Source of the DNA: an uncultured Polyangiaceae bacterium
Lineage (GTDB): Bacteria > Myxococcota_A > Polyangia > Polyangiales > Polyangiaceae
Length of the DNA: 5,340 nt
Reading direction: 5' to 3'
Assembly (NCBI GenBank): GCA_938004815.1
Contig: CALKVR010000856.1
Coordinates: forward strand, 1 to 5,340
A program made the translations under genes and the position numbers. This document shows positions 1 to 5,340 of this stretch, piece after piece; the first letter of the stretch is position 1, and the number at the start of each line of letters is the position of its first letter. Under the pieces are notes generated by a model. That model had not been told where the DNA came from, made no database searches, and saw only the letters and a program-made list of their open reading frames with translations.

Positions 1-279
1 ACGTGCGAGATCTTGGAGATCGAACGCGCGGGCGCCAAGCTCACGATCCAGTACCTGCACGAGAAGAAGACGGTGACGACGGCGTTCACGGTCGAGACCT
101 GCACCGACAAGCGGCCGTTCACCCTCTGCCTCACCCTCAAGGACATGCCGGGCGGGCCCCTGAAGCTCTACGGTTTTCACTACGACGAGGAGCTCGAGGC
201 CGCGATTCCCTGGGGCAAGTCGAGGCTCGAGGCGGCCAAGGCCCACGCCGGCGCGCCCCGCGAGCAGGCGAGGGAATGA
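1..279 (+). CDS. C-terminal end of an unrecognised protein (5' truncated by window edge)
   Basis: I do not recognise this protein. The frame is open from base 1 to a TGA at 277-279, giving 92 visible residues that begin TCEILEIERAGAK. It was chosen over the overlapping frame starting at base 3 because nearly all its third codon positions are G or C, as in the genes downstream. The visible part looks rich in beta strands (alternating hydrophobic and polar runs such as KLTIQYLH and TVTTAFTVET), with two cysteines in the segment ETCTDKRPFTLCLTL. It ends in a charged, alanine-rich tail (EAAKAHAGAPREQARE) that looks helical or disordered. No membrane segment is visible. The TTG at 13 could be read as a start, but the open frame upstream makes an earlier start outside the window more likely. 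It lies 56 bases before secG on the same strand and may share its transcript. No function is proposed. Confidence 0.75.
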   Translation, partial: TCEILEIERAGAKLTIQYLHEKKTVTTAFTVETCTDKRPFTLCLTLKDMPGGPLKLYGFHYDEELEAAIPWGKSRLEAAKAHAGAPREQARE

Positions 280-335
280 CGGTTCTGGCCTCTCGGTTCG
301 ATCCGCGGTAAGTCTCCGCGCCTCCCGGCGTCCCC

Positions 336-614
336 ATGCTGAACACGTTCCTGAACGTCCTTCACATCTTCGTGTGTTTGTTCCTCATCCTGGTGGTGCT
401 CCTCCAGCAGGGCAAGGGTGGCGGCCTGGGTGGCCTCGGCGGCGGTGCGGCGACGCAGGTCTTCGGCGGCCGCGGCGCGGGCAACTTCATGACCCGCCTG
501 ACCGCGGTCTGCGCGGTCGTCTTCATGCTCACCAGCATCGGCCTCGCGTACCTCTCGTCGGGCGGTGACCGCGCGCTGCGCGATCTTGCCGAGCAAGAGC
601 AGCAAGTGCCGTGA
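336..614 (+). CDS. secG: SecG, preprotein translocase subunit
   Basis: SecG is the small, non-essential subunit of the SecYEG channel in the inner membrane. It assists SecA-driven export of unfolded preproteins. The 92-residue product has the family layout: a first membrane helix at about residues 4-24, then the hallmark LLQQGKGGG at 22-30, a glycine-rich cytoplasmic loop, the conserved VFGGRGAGNFMTRLT at 42-56, and a second helix at about 57-75. A short charged tail ends in EQEQQVP. Length is normal for SecG. The ATG at 336 was chosen because it places the first helix at the N terminus, and an in-frame TAA at 309-311 excludes any start further upstream. No clear Shine-Dalgarno sequence precedes it. 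The stop overlaps the GTG start of the next gene, so the two are probably translationally coupled. The identification rests on the motif and topology and is secure. Confidence 0.96.
   Translation: MLNTFLNVLHIFVCLFLILVVLLQQGKGGGLGGLGGGAATQVFGGRGAGNFMTRLTAVCAVVFMLTSIGLAYLSSGGDRALRDLAEQEQQVP
611..614 (+). promoter_or_regulatory. GTGA stop-start overlap, secG to membrane glycosyltransferase gene
   Basis: The GTG start at 611-613 overlaps the TGA stop of secG at 612-614. The preceding bases (GAGCAAGAGCAGCAAGTGCC) hold no strong Shine-Dalgarno match, so translation of the membrane protein probably depends on ribosomes finishing secG. The overlap is seen directly; the coupling is inferred. Confidence 0.7.
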
Positions 615-1987
615 GTTGGTTCGCGGGCTGGCGGGCGCTCGCCGCGCTCGCCCTGCTCAAGCTCGCCGTCTCGTTCTTCCTGTTCGGGCTGGGGTTCCAC
701 GGCGTCAGCGACGACGACTTCGCGCGCATCGTGATCGCGCAGGATTTCGCTCACTCGCCAAAGTTGGACCCGAGCGGCACGAGCTGGTTGCCCCTGCCGT
801 TCTGGATCACCGGCGGCGCGATGATGCTGCTCGGCTACTCACCGAGCGTCGCGGTCGGGGTCGGCGTCGCGCTCGGCGTGCTCTCGGTGTGGCTCGTGTA
901 CGCCGCCGCGAGGCGCTTCTTCGATGACGACGAGAGCGCGTTCTGGGGAGCAGCGCTGGTCGCTGTTCTTCCCTGGAGCGCGAGGCTCGGCGCCTCCGCG
1001 CTGCCCGAGCTCCCGGTCGCGGCGGCAGCACTGTTTGCGATCGTGTCGCTGACACGGTCTTCGGCGCGTGCGCGCCTCGCGGGGAGCGTGCTTCTCCTCG
1101 CTGCGTGTCTCTCGCGGTACGAGCCTTGGTTTCTCGCGGTGGGCTTTGCTGCGTACTGCCTTTGGGGTGCGCGCAAACGGGACGATGCGCGGGGCGCGAA
1201 CGTGGCCTGCGCCGCGGTCGCGCTGGCTGGGCCCATCGCCTGGTCGGCCTGGAACGCGCACGCACACGGCTCGCCGACGCACTACCTCGACCGCGTCGCT
1301 GCCTACAAGCAGGCCATCGATCAGGGCGCCATCGCCGAGCGCGTCACGAGCTACTTCCTCGCCGTCTTTCGCGCCGAGCCTGAGCTGATCGGCGCGCTCG
1401 CGTTCCTCGTGTGGGTCCTGCGCGGCTCGCACCGGGTCGAGGTCGTTCGCGCGAAGCGGCCGCTCATCCTCCTCGGTGTGCTGCTCCTCACGCTCACCGC
1501 CTCCAGCATCAAGGGCGGCGCACCGACCCATCACCCCGAGCGCGCGCTCCTGACGCTGCACCTCTTCCTTGCGATCGTCACCGCGCACCTCGCCGCGACC
1601 GCGCGCCGCGCCGGCCTCTTGGTTCCGCAGCACGTCGTCGCCGCGATGATCGTGATCGGCGGCGGGGTCGCCACGCTGCGCGGCACGCTCCTCTTCAAAG
1701 AGTCGGTCGCACATCGCGAAGCCGAGCTGGCGGTCGGGCGTGAGGTCGCCGCACGCGTGCCGCCGGGCGAGCGCGTTTACTTGGAGGTCGTCGACTACGG
1801 GTACTTCGCGGTGATGGCGGCGTCGGGGCGGCCGTGGGATTTCGTCCTGTCGGGGAAGGTCGATCCGGCGAGGGGCGGGGAGGTGCTGGGCGAGGCGAGG
1901 GTTCGGGCGCGCGCGGCCGAGCAGGGCTTGACGCACGCCGTCGGCCTCCAGAGCGAGGCGCGCTATACCTTGTGGTCCGCCCCATGA
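611..1987 (+). CDS. Multi-pass membrane protein, probable GT-C type glycosyltransferase
   Basis: The 458-residue integral membrane protein resembles the GT-C superfamily (ArnT/PMT-like), whose members move sugars from lipid-linked donors on the outer face of the inner membrane. I count roughly ten hydrophobic segments between residues 7 and 355, followed by a soluble C-terminal region of about 95 residues. After the first helix an extracytoplasmic loop carries the acidic cluster D34-D36 (GVSDDDFARI), then W59-x-P-x-P-F-W, the layout of the GT-C catalytic loop. Other family-like stretches are PELPVAAAALF (132-142), SRYEPWFL (168-175) and HHPERALLTLH (307-317), the last recalling the ERYLLP-type element. 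The GTG start overlaps the secG stop (GTGA); it is preferred because it includes the whole first helix, while the next in-frame ATG codons would remove it. The stop overlaps the next gene by ATGA. Acceptor and donor cannot be inferred. A polymerase, flippase or general membrane protein is possible if the acidic loop is not catalytic. Confidence 0.72.
   Translation: MSWFAGWRALAALALLKLAVSFFLFGLGFHGVSDDDFARIVIAQDFAHSPKLDPSGTSWLPLPFWITGGAMMLLGYSPSVAVGVGVALGVLSVWLVYAAARRFFDDDESAFWGAALVAVLPWSARLGASALPELPVAAAALFAIVSLTRSSARARLAGSVLLLAACLSRYEPWFLAVGFAAYCLWGARKRDDARGANVACAAVALAGPIAWSAWNAHAHGSPTHYLDRVAAYKQAIDQGAIAERVTSYFLAVFRAEPELIGALAFLVWVLRGSHRVEVVRAKRPLILLGVLLLTLTASSIKGGAPTHHPERALLTLHLFLAIVTAHLAATARRAGLLVPQHVVAAMIVIGGGVATLRGTLLFKESVAHREAELAVGREVAARVPPGERVYLEVVDYGYFAVMAASGRPWDFVLSGKVDPARGGEVLGEARVRARAAEQGLTHAVGLQSEARYTLWSAP
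1984..1987 (+). promoter_or_regulatory. ATGA stop-start overlap, glycosyltransferase to fusion enzyme gene
   Basis: The ATG at 1984-1986 overlaps the TGA stop at 1985-1987. No purine-rich ribosome binding site is visible just upstream (CTTGTGGTCCGCCCC), which again points to termination-reinitiation. This overlap is also the main reason for choosing the 1984 start of the fused enzyme. Confidence 0.7.
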
Positions 1988-3651
1988 CCGAGCCGTTCAT
2001 CCACCCTACCGCCATCGTCGAAGACGACGCAGCGATCGGAGCAGGCACCAAGGTGTGGCACCACGCGCACGTTCGCGCGGGCGCGCGCATCGGTGCCGGC
2101 TGCATCCTCGGCAAGGACGTCTTCGTCGCGCCGACTGCGCGCATCGGCGATCGGGTGAAGATCCAGAACGGCGTCTCGGTGTACGACGGCGTCGAGCTCG
2201 AGGACGACGTCTTCGTGGGCCCGCATGCGGTCTTCACGAACGTCTCCGCGCCTCGCGCCTTCGTCGAGCGCAAGAACGAGATCGAACAGACCGTCGTCGA
2301 GGCCGGAGCCACGATCGGAGCGGGCGCCGTGGTCGTGTGCGGGCACCGCGTGGGGCGTTACGCGCTCGTCGGCGCCGGAGCGGTCGTCACCCACGACGTC
2401 GAGCCCTATGCCCTCGTCGTCGGAAACCCGGCGCGGCGCATCGCCTGGGTGTCGCGCCTCGGCCGGCGGCTGCCCGACGGCGACGTCGTCGCCTGCCCCG
2501 AGAGCGGCGAACGATACGTGACAAATGCGTCATCATGCCGACCGCTCGCGCCGGGCGAAGAGGCGCCGCCAACGCGCGTCCCGTTCGTCGACCTCGCCAA
2601 GCAGCACCAGCCGCTCCTCCCCGAGCTTCGCGCCGCCTTCGATCGGGTCGTGCGCAGCGGTCGCTTCGTCCTCGGCGAAGAGGTTGCGGCTCTCGAGGCC
2701 GAGCTCGCCGCGCGCATCGGCGTTCGCCGCGCCATCGGCGTCTCGAGCGGCACCGACGCCCTCCTCGCCTCGCTGATGGCCCTCGGCATCGGCCCCGGCG
2801 ACGAGGTCATCACCACGCCCTTCTCGTTCTTCGCCACCGCGGGCTCGATCGCTCGGCTCGGTGCCACACCCGTCTTCGCCGACATCGAGGACGAGAGCAT
2901 GAACCTCGATCCCGCCGCAGTCCGCGCCGCCATCACGCCCCGGACCCGCGCGATCCTCCCCGTCCACCTGTTCGGGCGCCCCGCGTCGCTCGAGCTCTTC
3001 GACCTCGGCGCCTCCACGGGGATCCCGATCGTCGAGGACGCCGCCCAGGCGCTCGGCGCCACCACCCCGCGCGGCCAGGTCGGATCGCTCGGAACGCTGG
3101 GTTGCTTCTCGTTCTTCCCCACCAAGAACCTCGGTGCCCTGGGCGACGGCGGGCTGGTCACCACCAACGACGATCAGCTCGCCGAGCGCGTGCGGCTGCT
3201 GAGAGTGCACGGTGCGCGGCCGAAGTACCACCACATCATCGTGGGCGGAAACTTCAGGCTCGATGAGCTACAGGCGGCGTTCTTGAGGGTGAAGTTGCCG
3301 CATCTGGATCGGTGGACCGCCGAGCGGCGCACCGTCGCGGCGGCGTATGAGGCTGCCTTCGCAGCCGCGGGGTCGGGCTTGAAGGTGCGCACGCCCGGGC
3401 TCGTCGACGGGCACGTGTATCATCAGTACGTGGTGCGGACGCCGGAGCGGGATGCGTTGCGGGCGAGGCTGGCGGCCGCGGGGATCGAGACGGAAATTTA
3501 CTACCCCGCACCTCTTTCCATCATGCCGTGCTTTTCGGGCCTACCGTCGCGCGGTGGGGAATCTACGCACGCCAACGAAGCCGCGTGCACCGCAGCGGGG
3601 CTGCCGATGATGACGGCCGGTGCGGCACGAATCGCGTCGATCCTGCGGTAG
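1984..3651 (+). CDS. wbpD-wbpE: Fused sugar-nucleotide N-acetyltransferase (WbpD/WlbB-type) and PLP aminotransferase (WbpE/DegT-type)
   Basis: A 555-residue cytoplasmic two-domain enzyme. Residues 1 to about 180 form a left-handed beta-helix acetyltransferase of the WbpD/WlbB type: hexapeptide repeats from HPTAIVEDDAAIGAG, KIQNGVSVYDGVELEDDVF (59-77), FTNVSAPRA with N86 probably matching the active-site Asn of WlbB, GRYALVGAGAVVT, and the family tail YALVVGNPARRIAWVSR then CPESGERY (171-178). A linker of about 20 residues leads to a DegT/DnrJ/EryC1 aminotransferase (199-555): VPFVDL, SGTDA (255-259), VEDAAQA with D352 and Q355 for the PLP ring, S376, Schiff-base lysine K381 in FFPTKNLG, and GGNFRLDE with N423. 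WbpE makes the 3-amino sugar and WbpD acetylates it, giving UDP-2,3-diacetamido-2,3-dideoxy-glucuronate. The ATG at 1984 (ATGA overlap) gives a native acetyltransferase N terminus; the longer frame from 1834 only overlaps the preceding gene. The extreme C terminus looks about three residues shorter than usual. A QdtC/QdtB-like 3-amino-sugar role is the main alternative. Confidence 0.9.
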   Translation: MTEPFIHPTAIVEDDAAIGAGTKVWHHAHVRAGARIGAGCILGKDVFVAPTARIGDRVKIQNGVSVYDGVELEDDVFVGPHAVFTNVSAPRAFVERKNEIEQTVVEAGATIGAGAVVVCGHRVGRYALVGAGAVVTHDVEPYALVVGNPARRIAWVSRLGRRLPDGDVVACPESGERYVTNASSCRPLAPGEEAPPTRVPFVDLAKQHQPLLPELRAAFDRVVRSGRFVLGEEVAALEAELAARIGVRRAIGVSSGTDALLASLMALGIGPGDEVITTPFSFFATAGSIARLGATPVFADIEDESMNLDPAAVRAAITPRTRAILPVHLFGRPASLELFDLGASTGIPIVEDAAQALGATTPRGQVGSLGTLGCFSFFPTKNLGALGDGGLVTTNDDQLAERVRLLRVHGARPKYHHIIVGGNFRLDELQAAFLRVKLPHLDRWTAERRTVAAAYEAAFAAAGSGLKVRTPGLVDGHVYHQYVVRTPERDALRARLAAAGIETEIYYPAPLSIMPCFSGLPSRGGESTHANEAACTAAGLPMMTAGAARIASILR

Positions 3652-3690
3652 CCGGACTTTCAGCTGCGTGCGCGCGGGAGGACTTCTACG
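3652..3690. other. Convergent intergenic gap with no visible terminator
   Basis: This 39-base gap separates the stop of the fused enzyme (plus strand) from the stop of the repeat protein (minus strand). I see no GC-rich hairpin followed by a T run on either strand. The near-identical GGACTTT (3654-3660) and GGACTTC (3680-3686) are direct, not inverted, repeats. Termination of the two converging transcripts may be Rho-dependent or use sequence inside the coding ends. Confidence 0.5.
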
Positions 3691-5340
3691 TTACTGTCGA
3701 CGAAGGACGCCGCCGGCCACTCGCACATGGATCGTTCCACTCGCGTCCACCGTGGCTCCATTCGGGGTGAAGAAGGTAGGGGACGCGGTCCCGCTCATCG
3801 GGTCTTCGCCAACGAACGACCACAGCGTGCTGCCGAAGAATAGGTGGTGCTCGGAAGGGGTCCGCAAGTACCACTCGGCCGGCCCGAGATTGCTCGGAAG
3901 GGGCTTCTGGAAAAGCACGCTATTGCTCAGGCCGTATAGCTCACCATCGTGGAGTGCCCACACGTCGTCTGGGCCGAAAGAGTAGATGAATCGAGTCATG
4001 CCCGATTCCAGAAGTGGGTAGGGGGTCCAGCTTTGTCCGTCAAAGCGATCCAACGTCGATTCCGCGCTTGCCCAGACGTTGTTCGGGGCCGTTCCATGAT
4101 GCGCCGTGCGCGGGTCGCTCGCCCAAGACGAGCCATCGAAGTGCCTCCCGCCGTAGTATCCCCAGACGAATACATTCATCGAGTCGGTTCCCCATAGGGC
4201 GAACGATCGGTCCCAAACGCCGAAACCGGCATCGACCTGAGTCACGGATGAACCATCGTATCGATAGATGAAATGTTCGAAGAGCGGCATCATGAAGTCG
4301 TCGTAATCGTAGAGACGATCTCCGACGAACCAGACGTCATCGTTCGAAGATCCCCAGATGCTGTGTACTCGTCCCCCCGGAAGTTGGACCGTAGTCCAAG
4401 CGGAGCCGTTGTAGCTCAGGACCGTCGGCCCATCGGTTGCGACCCAGAGCACCCCGTCGATCCACACGATGCTGGATGCGGTCGCCACACCTTGCGGGAT
4501 GAACTCCGATAGCCCGGCGACTCCTGGAAACGGTCCATCTTGGAGCGGCGTCTCGGTGCTGGTTTCGAAGCTGCGCAAGAAGCCACCGTGCCCTGCTTCG
4601 AACACCACACCATCCGACCGCATGACCGCGGCGTTGAGAACTCCGTCGTAGACACCCAGGTCGGCGAGGCTCAACCCATCCCACCGGTACCGATGCTGCC
4701 CGGAGGTCCCTGCGTAGATCACGATGTCCTCTGGGGAGGTACCGGTGAAGGTGTTCGGAGACGGCGTCGCGGTCGCCAGCGACCAGCTGCCGTCGTAGAT
4801 CCAGACCCCTACTTCACCAGCCCAGTTGAAGCCCTGCAGAGCCGCGACTGATCCGTCGTCGAACGCGATCGCGCGGTCGCGCGTCAAGGCCCAGCCCTGG
4901 GATGGGGCGAGGGAAGCCCAACCGCCGGACTGATATGTTTGAATCGCTCCGCTCGAGTCCAGGAGCCTGAAGTCGTCGATCGATCCACCCCAAGCGAGAA
5001 CAGCCCCCGCCGCGCCGACCGGAGACACAGGCGCAGCAACCCAGTCGGCGCCATCCCAAGTTGTCAGGTTGCTGCCAACCAGCCCTAGCAGGGAGCCATC
5101 GTCGAGGCGCCCGATCAGGTCGGGGCCGTTCATTTGCGTCCAGGTCGCCCCATCGAAGTGAAGGTCGCCATCGATCCAAATATCGTTCTCGTCGACGATG
5201 AACAGCCTGGCGGTCCTCGGATCGTATGCGTCCCCGCCGACGTCGTATCGATGGAACTCCGCCCCGTCCCACCTCAGCAGCGAGCGGTGGTCGCTACTGA
5301 ACCAGGGGTCTCCGTTGCTGTGTAACCGTCCGGCGGGGGA
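3691..5340 (-). CDS. Repeat-rich, probably beta-propeller protein (5' truncated by window edge)
   Basis: The minus-strand frame has no stop from base 5340 down to TAA at 3691-3693, giving 549 visible residues. The protein is built of degenerate repeats with an aromatic-x-D-G turn: LLRWDGAEF (21-29), LHFDGATW (60-67), LTTWDGADW (92-100), WIYDGSWS (180-187), YRWDGLS (218-224), LSYNGSAW (308-315), YRYDGSS (359-365), RHFDGSSW (399-406) and DRFDGQSW (431-438), counted from the window edge. Between several of these is a second motif of the type IWGSSNDDVWFVGD. Such repeats are typical of kelch/BNR-like beta-propellers in large secreted or surface proteins of myxobacteria, where function is mostly unknown. 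No membrane helix or catalytic motif is visible, and a signal peptide would lie outside the window. The ATG at 5133 falls inside a repeat and the repeats continue upstream in frame, so it is not taken as the start. G+C is lower and less even than in the plus-strand genes. Export and surface location are inferred. Confidence 0.82.
   Translation of the reverse strand, partial: SPAGRLHSNGDPWFSSDHRSLLRWDGAEFHRYDVGGDAYDPRTARLFIVDENDIWIDGDLHFDGATWTQMNGPDLIGRLDDGSLLGLVGSNLTTWDGADWVAAPVSPVGAAGAVLAWGGSIDDFRLLDSSGAIQTYQSGGWASLAPSQGWALTRDRAIAFDDGSVAALQGFNWAGEVGVWIYDGSWSLATATPSPNTFTGTSPEDIVIYAGTSGQHRYRWDGLSLADLGVYDGVLNAAVMRSDGVVFEAGHGGFLRSFETSTETPLQDGPFPGVAGLSEFIPQGVATASSIVWIDGVLWVATDGPTVLSYNGSAWTTVQLPGGRVHSIWGSSNDDVWFVGDRLYDYDDFMMPLFEHFIYRYDGSSVTQVDAGFGVWDRSFALWGTDSMNVFVWGYYGGRHFDGSSWASDPRTAHHGTAPNNVWASAESTLDRFDGQSWTPYPLLESGMTRFIYSFGPDDVWALHDGELYGLSNSVLFQKPLPSNLGPAEWYLRTPSEHHLFFGSTLWSFVGEDPMSGTASPTFFTPNGATVDASGTIHVRVAGGVLRRQ
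3943..4362 (-). repeat. Block of IWG..DDVW / xFDGxSW protein repeats
   Basis: Within the propeller-like gene four copies of a DDVW-type core occur in a row: SSNDDVWFVGD, TDSMNVFVWG, APNNVWAS and FGPDDVWALHDG. Their spacings are 54, 32 and 38 residues, and each of the first three is followed by a DG turn (YRYDGSS, RHFDGSSW, DRFDGQSW). The repeats are clear at protein level but diverged at DNA level; only short identities such as CCATCGAAGTG (near 4133 and 5150) are shared. This points to old duplication of propeller blades rather than recent tandem DNA expansion. Confidence 0.6.

Noticed and set aside
276..311. Eleven-residue frame (MTVLASRFDPR) overlapping the stop of the first gene by ATGA, possibly a leader peptide before secG.
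   Set aside because: It has no properly spaced ribosome binding site, no attenuator-like hairpin after it and no residue bias suggesting regulation. It is most likely chance.
839..1936. Long minus-strand open frame of 365 codons opposite the membrane protein gene.
   Set aside because: Its product is Arg/Glu/Asp-rich with no recognisable domain. It is the antisense shadow expected in high-GC DNA, whereas the plus-strand frame has coherent membrane helices.
1834..1983. In-frame upstream extension of the fused enzyme, adding 50 residues.
   Set aside because: The extension is glycine/arginine-rich, lies wholly inside the glycosyltransferase gene in another frame and has no family similarity. 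The ATG at 1984 gives a canonical N terminus.
2055..3266. Plus-strand 403-codon open frame inside the fused enzyme gene.
   Set aside because: Extremely arginine-rich, out-of-frame shadow of a gene whose real frame carries two complete enzyme signatures.
3654..3686. Possible bidirectional terminator between the convergent genes.
   Set aside because: The similar GGACTTT and GGACTTC are direct repeats. No inverted repeat with a T run was found.
3528..3770. Small plus-strand frame across the convergent junction.
   Set aside because: It overlaps the well-supported ends of two genes, has no ribosome binding site and no recognisable sequence.
5131..5133. ATG on the minus strand as the start of the repeat protein.
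   Set aside because: The frame stays open to the window edge and encodes further repeats of the same type, so this Met is internal.

Overview
The window is high-GC bacterial DNA (about 70% or more G+C, with nearly every third codon position G or C) for the first two thirds. G+C then falls in the last third. The codon use, the very tight gene packing and a protein built of W/F/Y-x-DG propeller-like repeats together suggest Myxococcota (Polyangia-like). This is an inference from style; no taxonomic marker was tested.

Plus strand, 1-3651, is one compact block. The 3' end of an unrecognised gene (1-279) is followed after 56 bases by secG, the small subunit of the SecYEG translocon (336-614). secG overlaps by GTGA a gene for a multi-pass membrane protein resembling GT-C glycosyltransferases (611-1987). 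That gene overlaps by ATGA a gene for a fused enzyme (1984-3651). The N-terminal half of the fusion is a WbpD/WlbB-type left-handed beta-helix N-acetyltransferase. The C-terminal half is a WbpE/DegT-type PLP aminotransferase. In pathways known from Pseudomonas and Bordetella, these two activities carry out consecutive steps making UDP-2,3-diacetamido-2,3-dideoxy-glucuronic acid, a precursor of surface polysaccharides. The membrane protein probably handles glycan transfer or a related envelope step. The three overlapping genes look co-translated, so a secretion housekeeping gene is joined to envelope-sugar genes.

Minus strand, 3691-5340, holds one long reading frame converging on the fusion gene with a 39-base gap. 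It encodes a repeat-rich, probably beta-propeller, protein. The frame stays open to the window edge, so its start lies outside. The ATG at 5133 lies inside a repeat and is not a convincing start.

No tRNA, rRNA, CRISPR array, insertion sequence, riboswitch or convincing terminator was seen. The most notable item is the two-enzyme sugar-nucleotide fusion. The rest is plausible but not clearly a new system.
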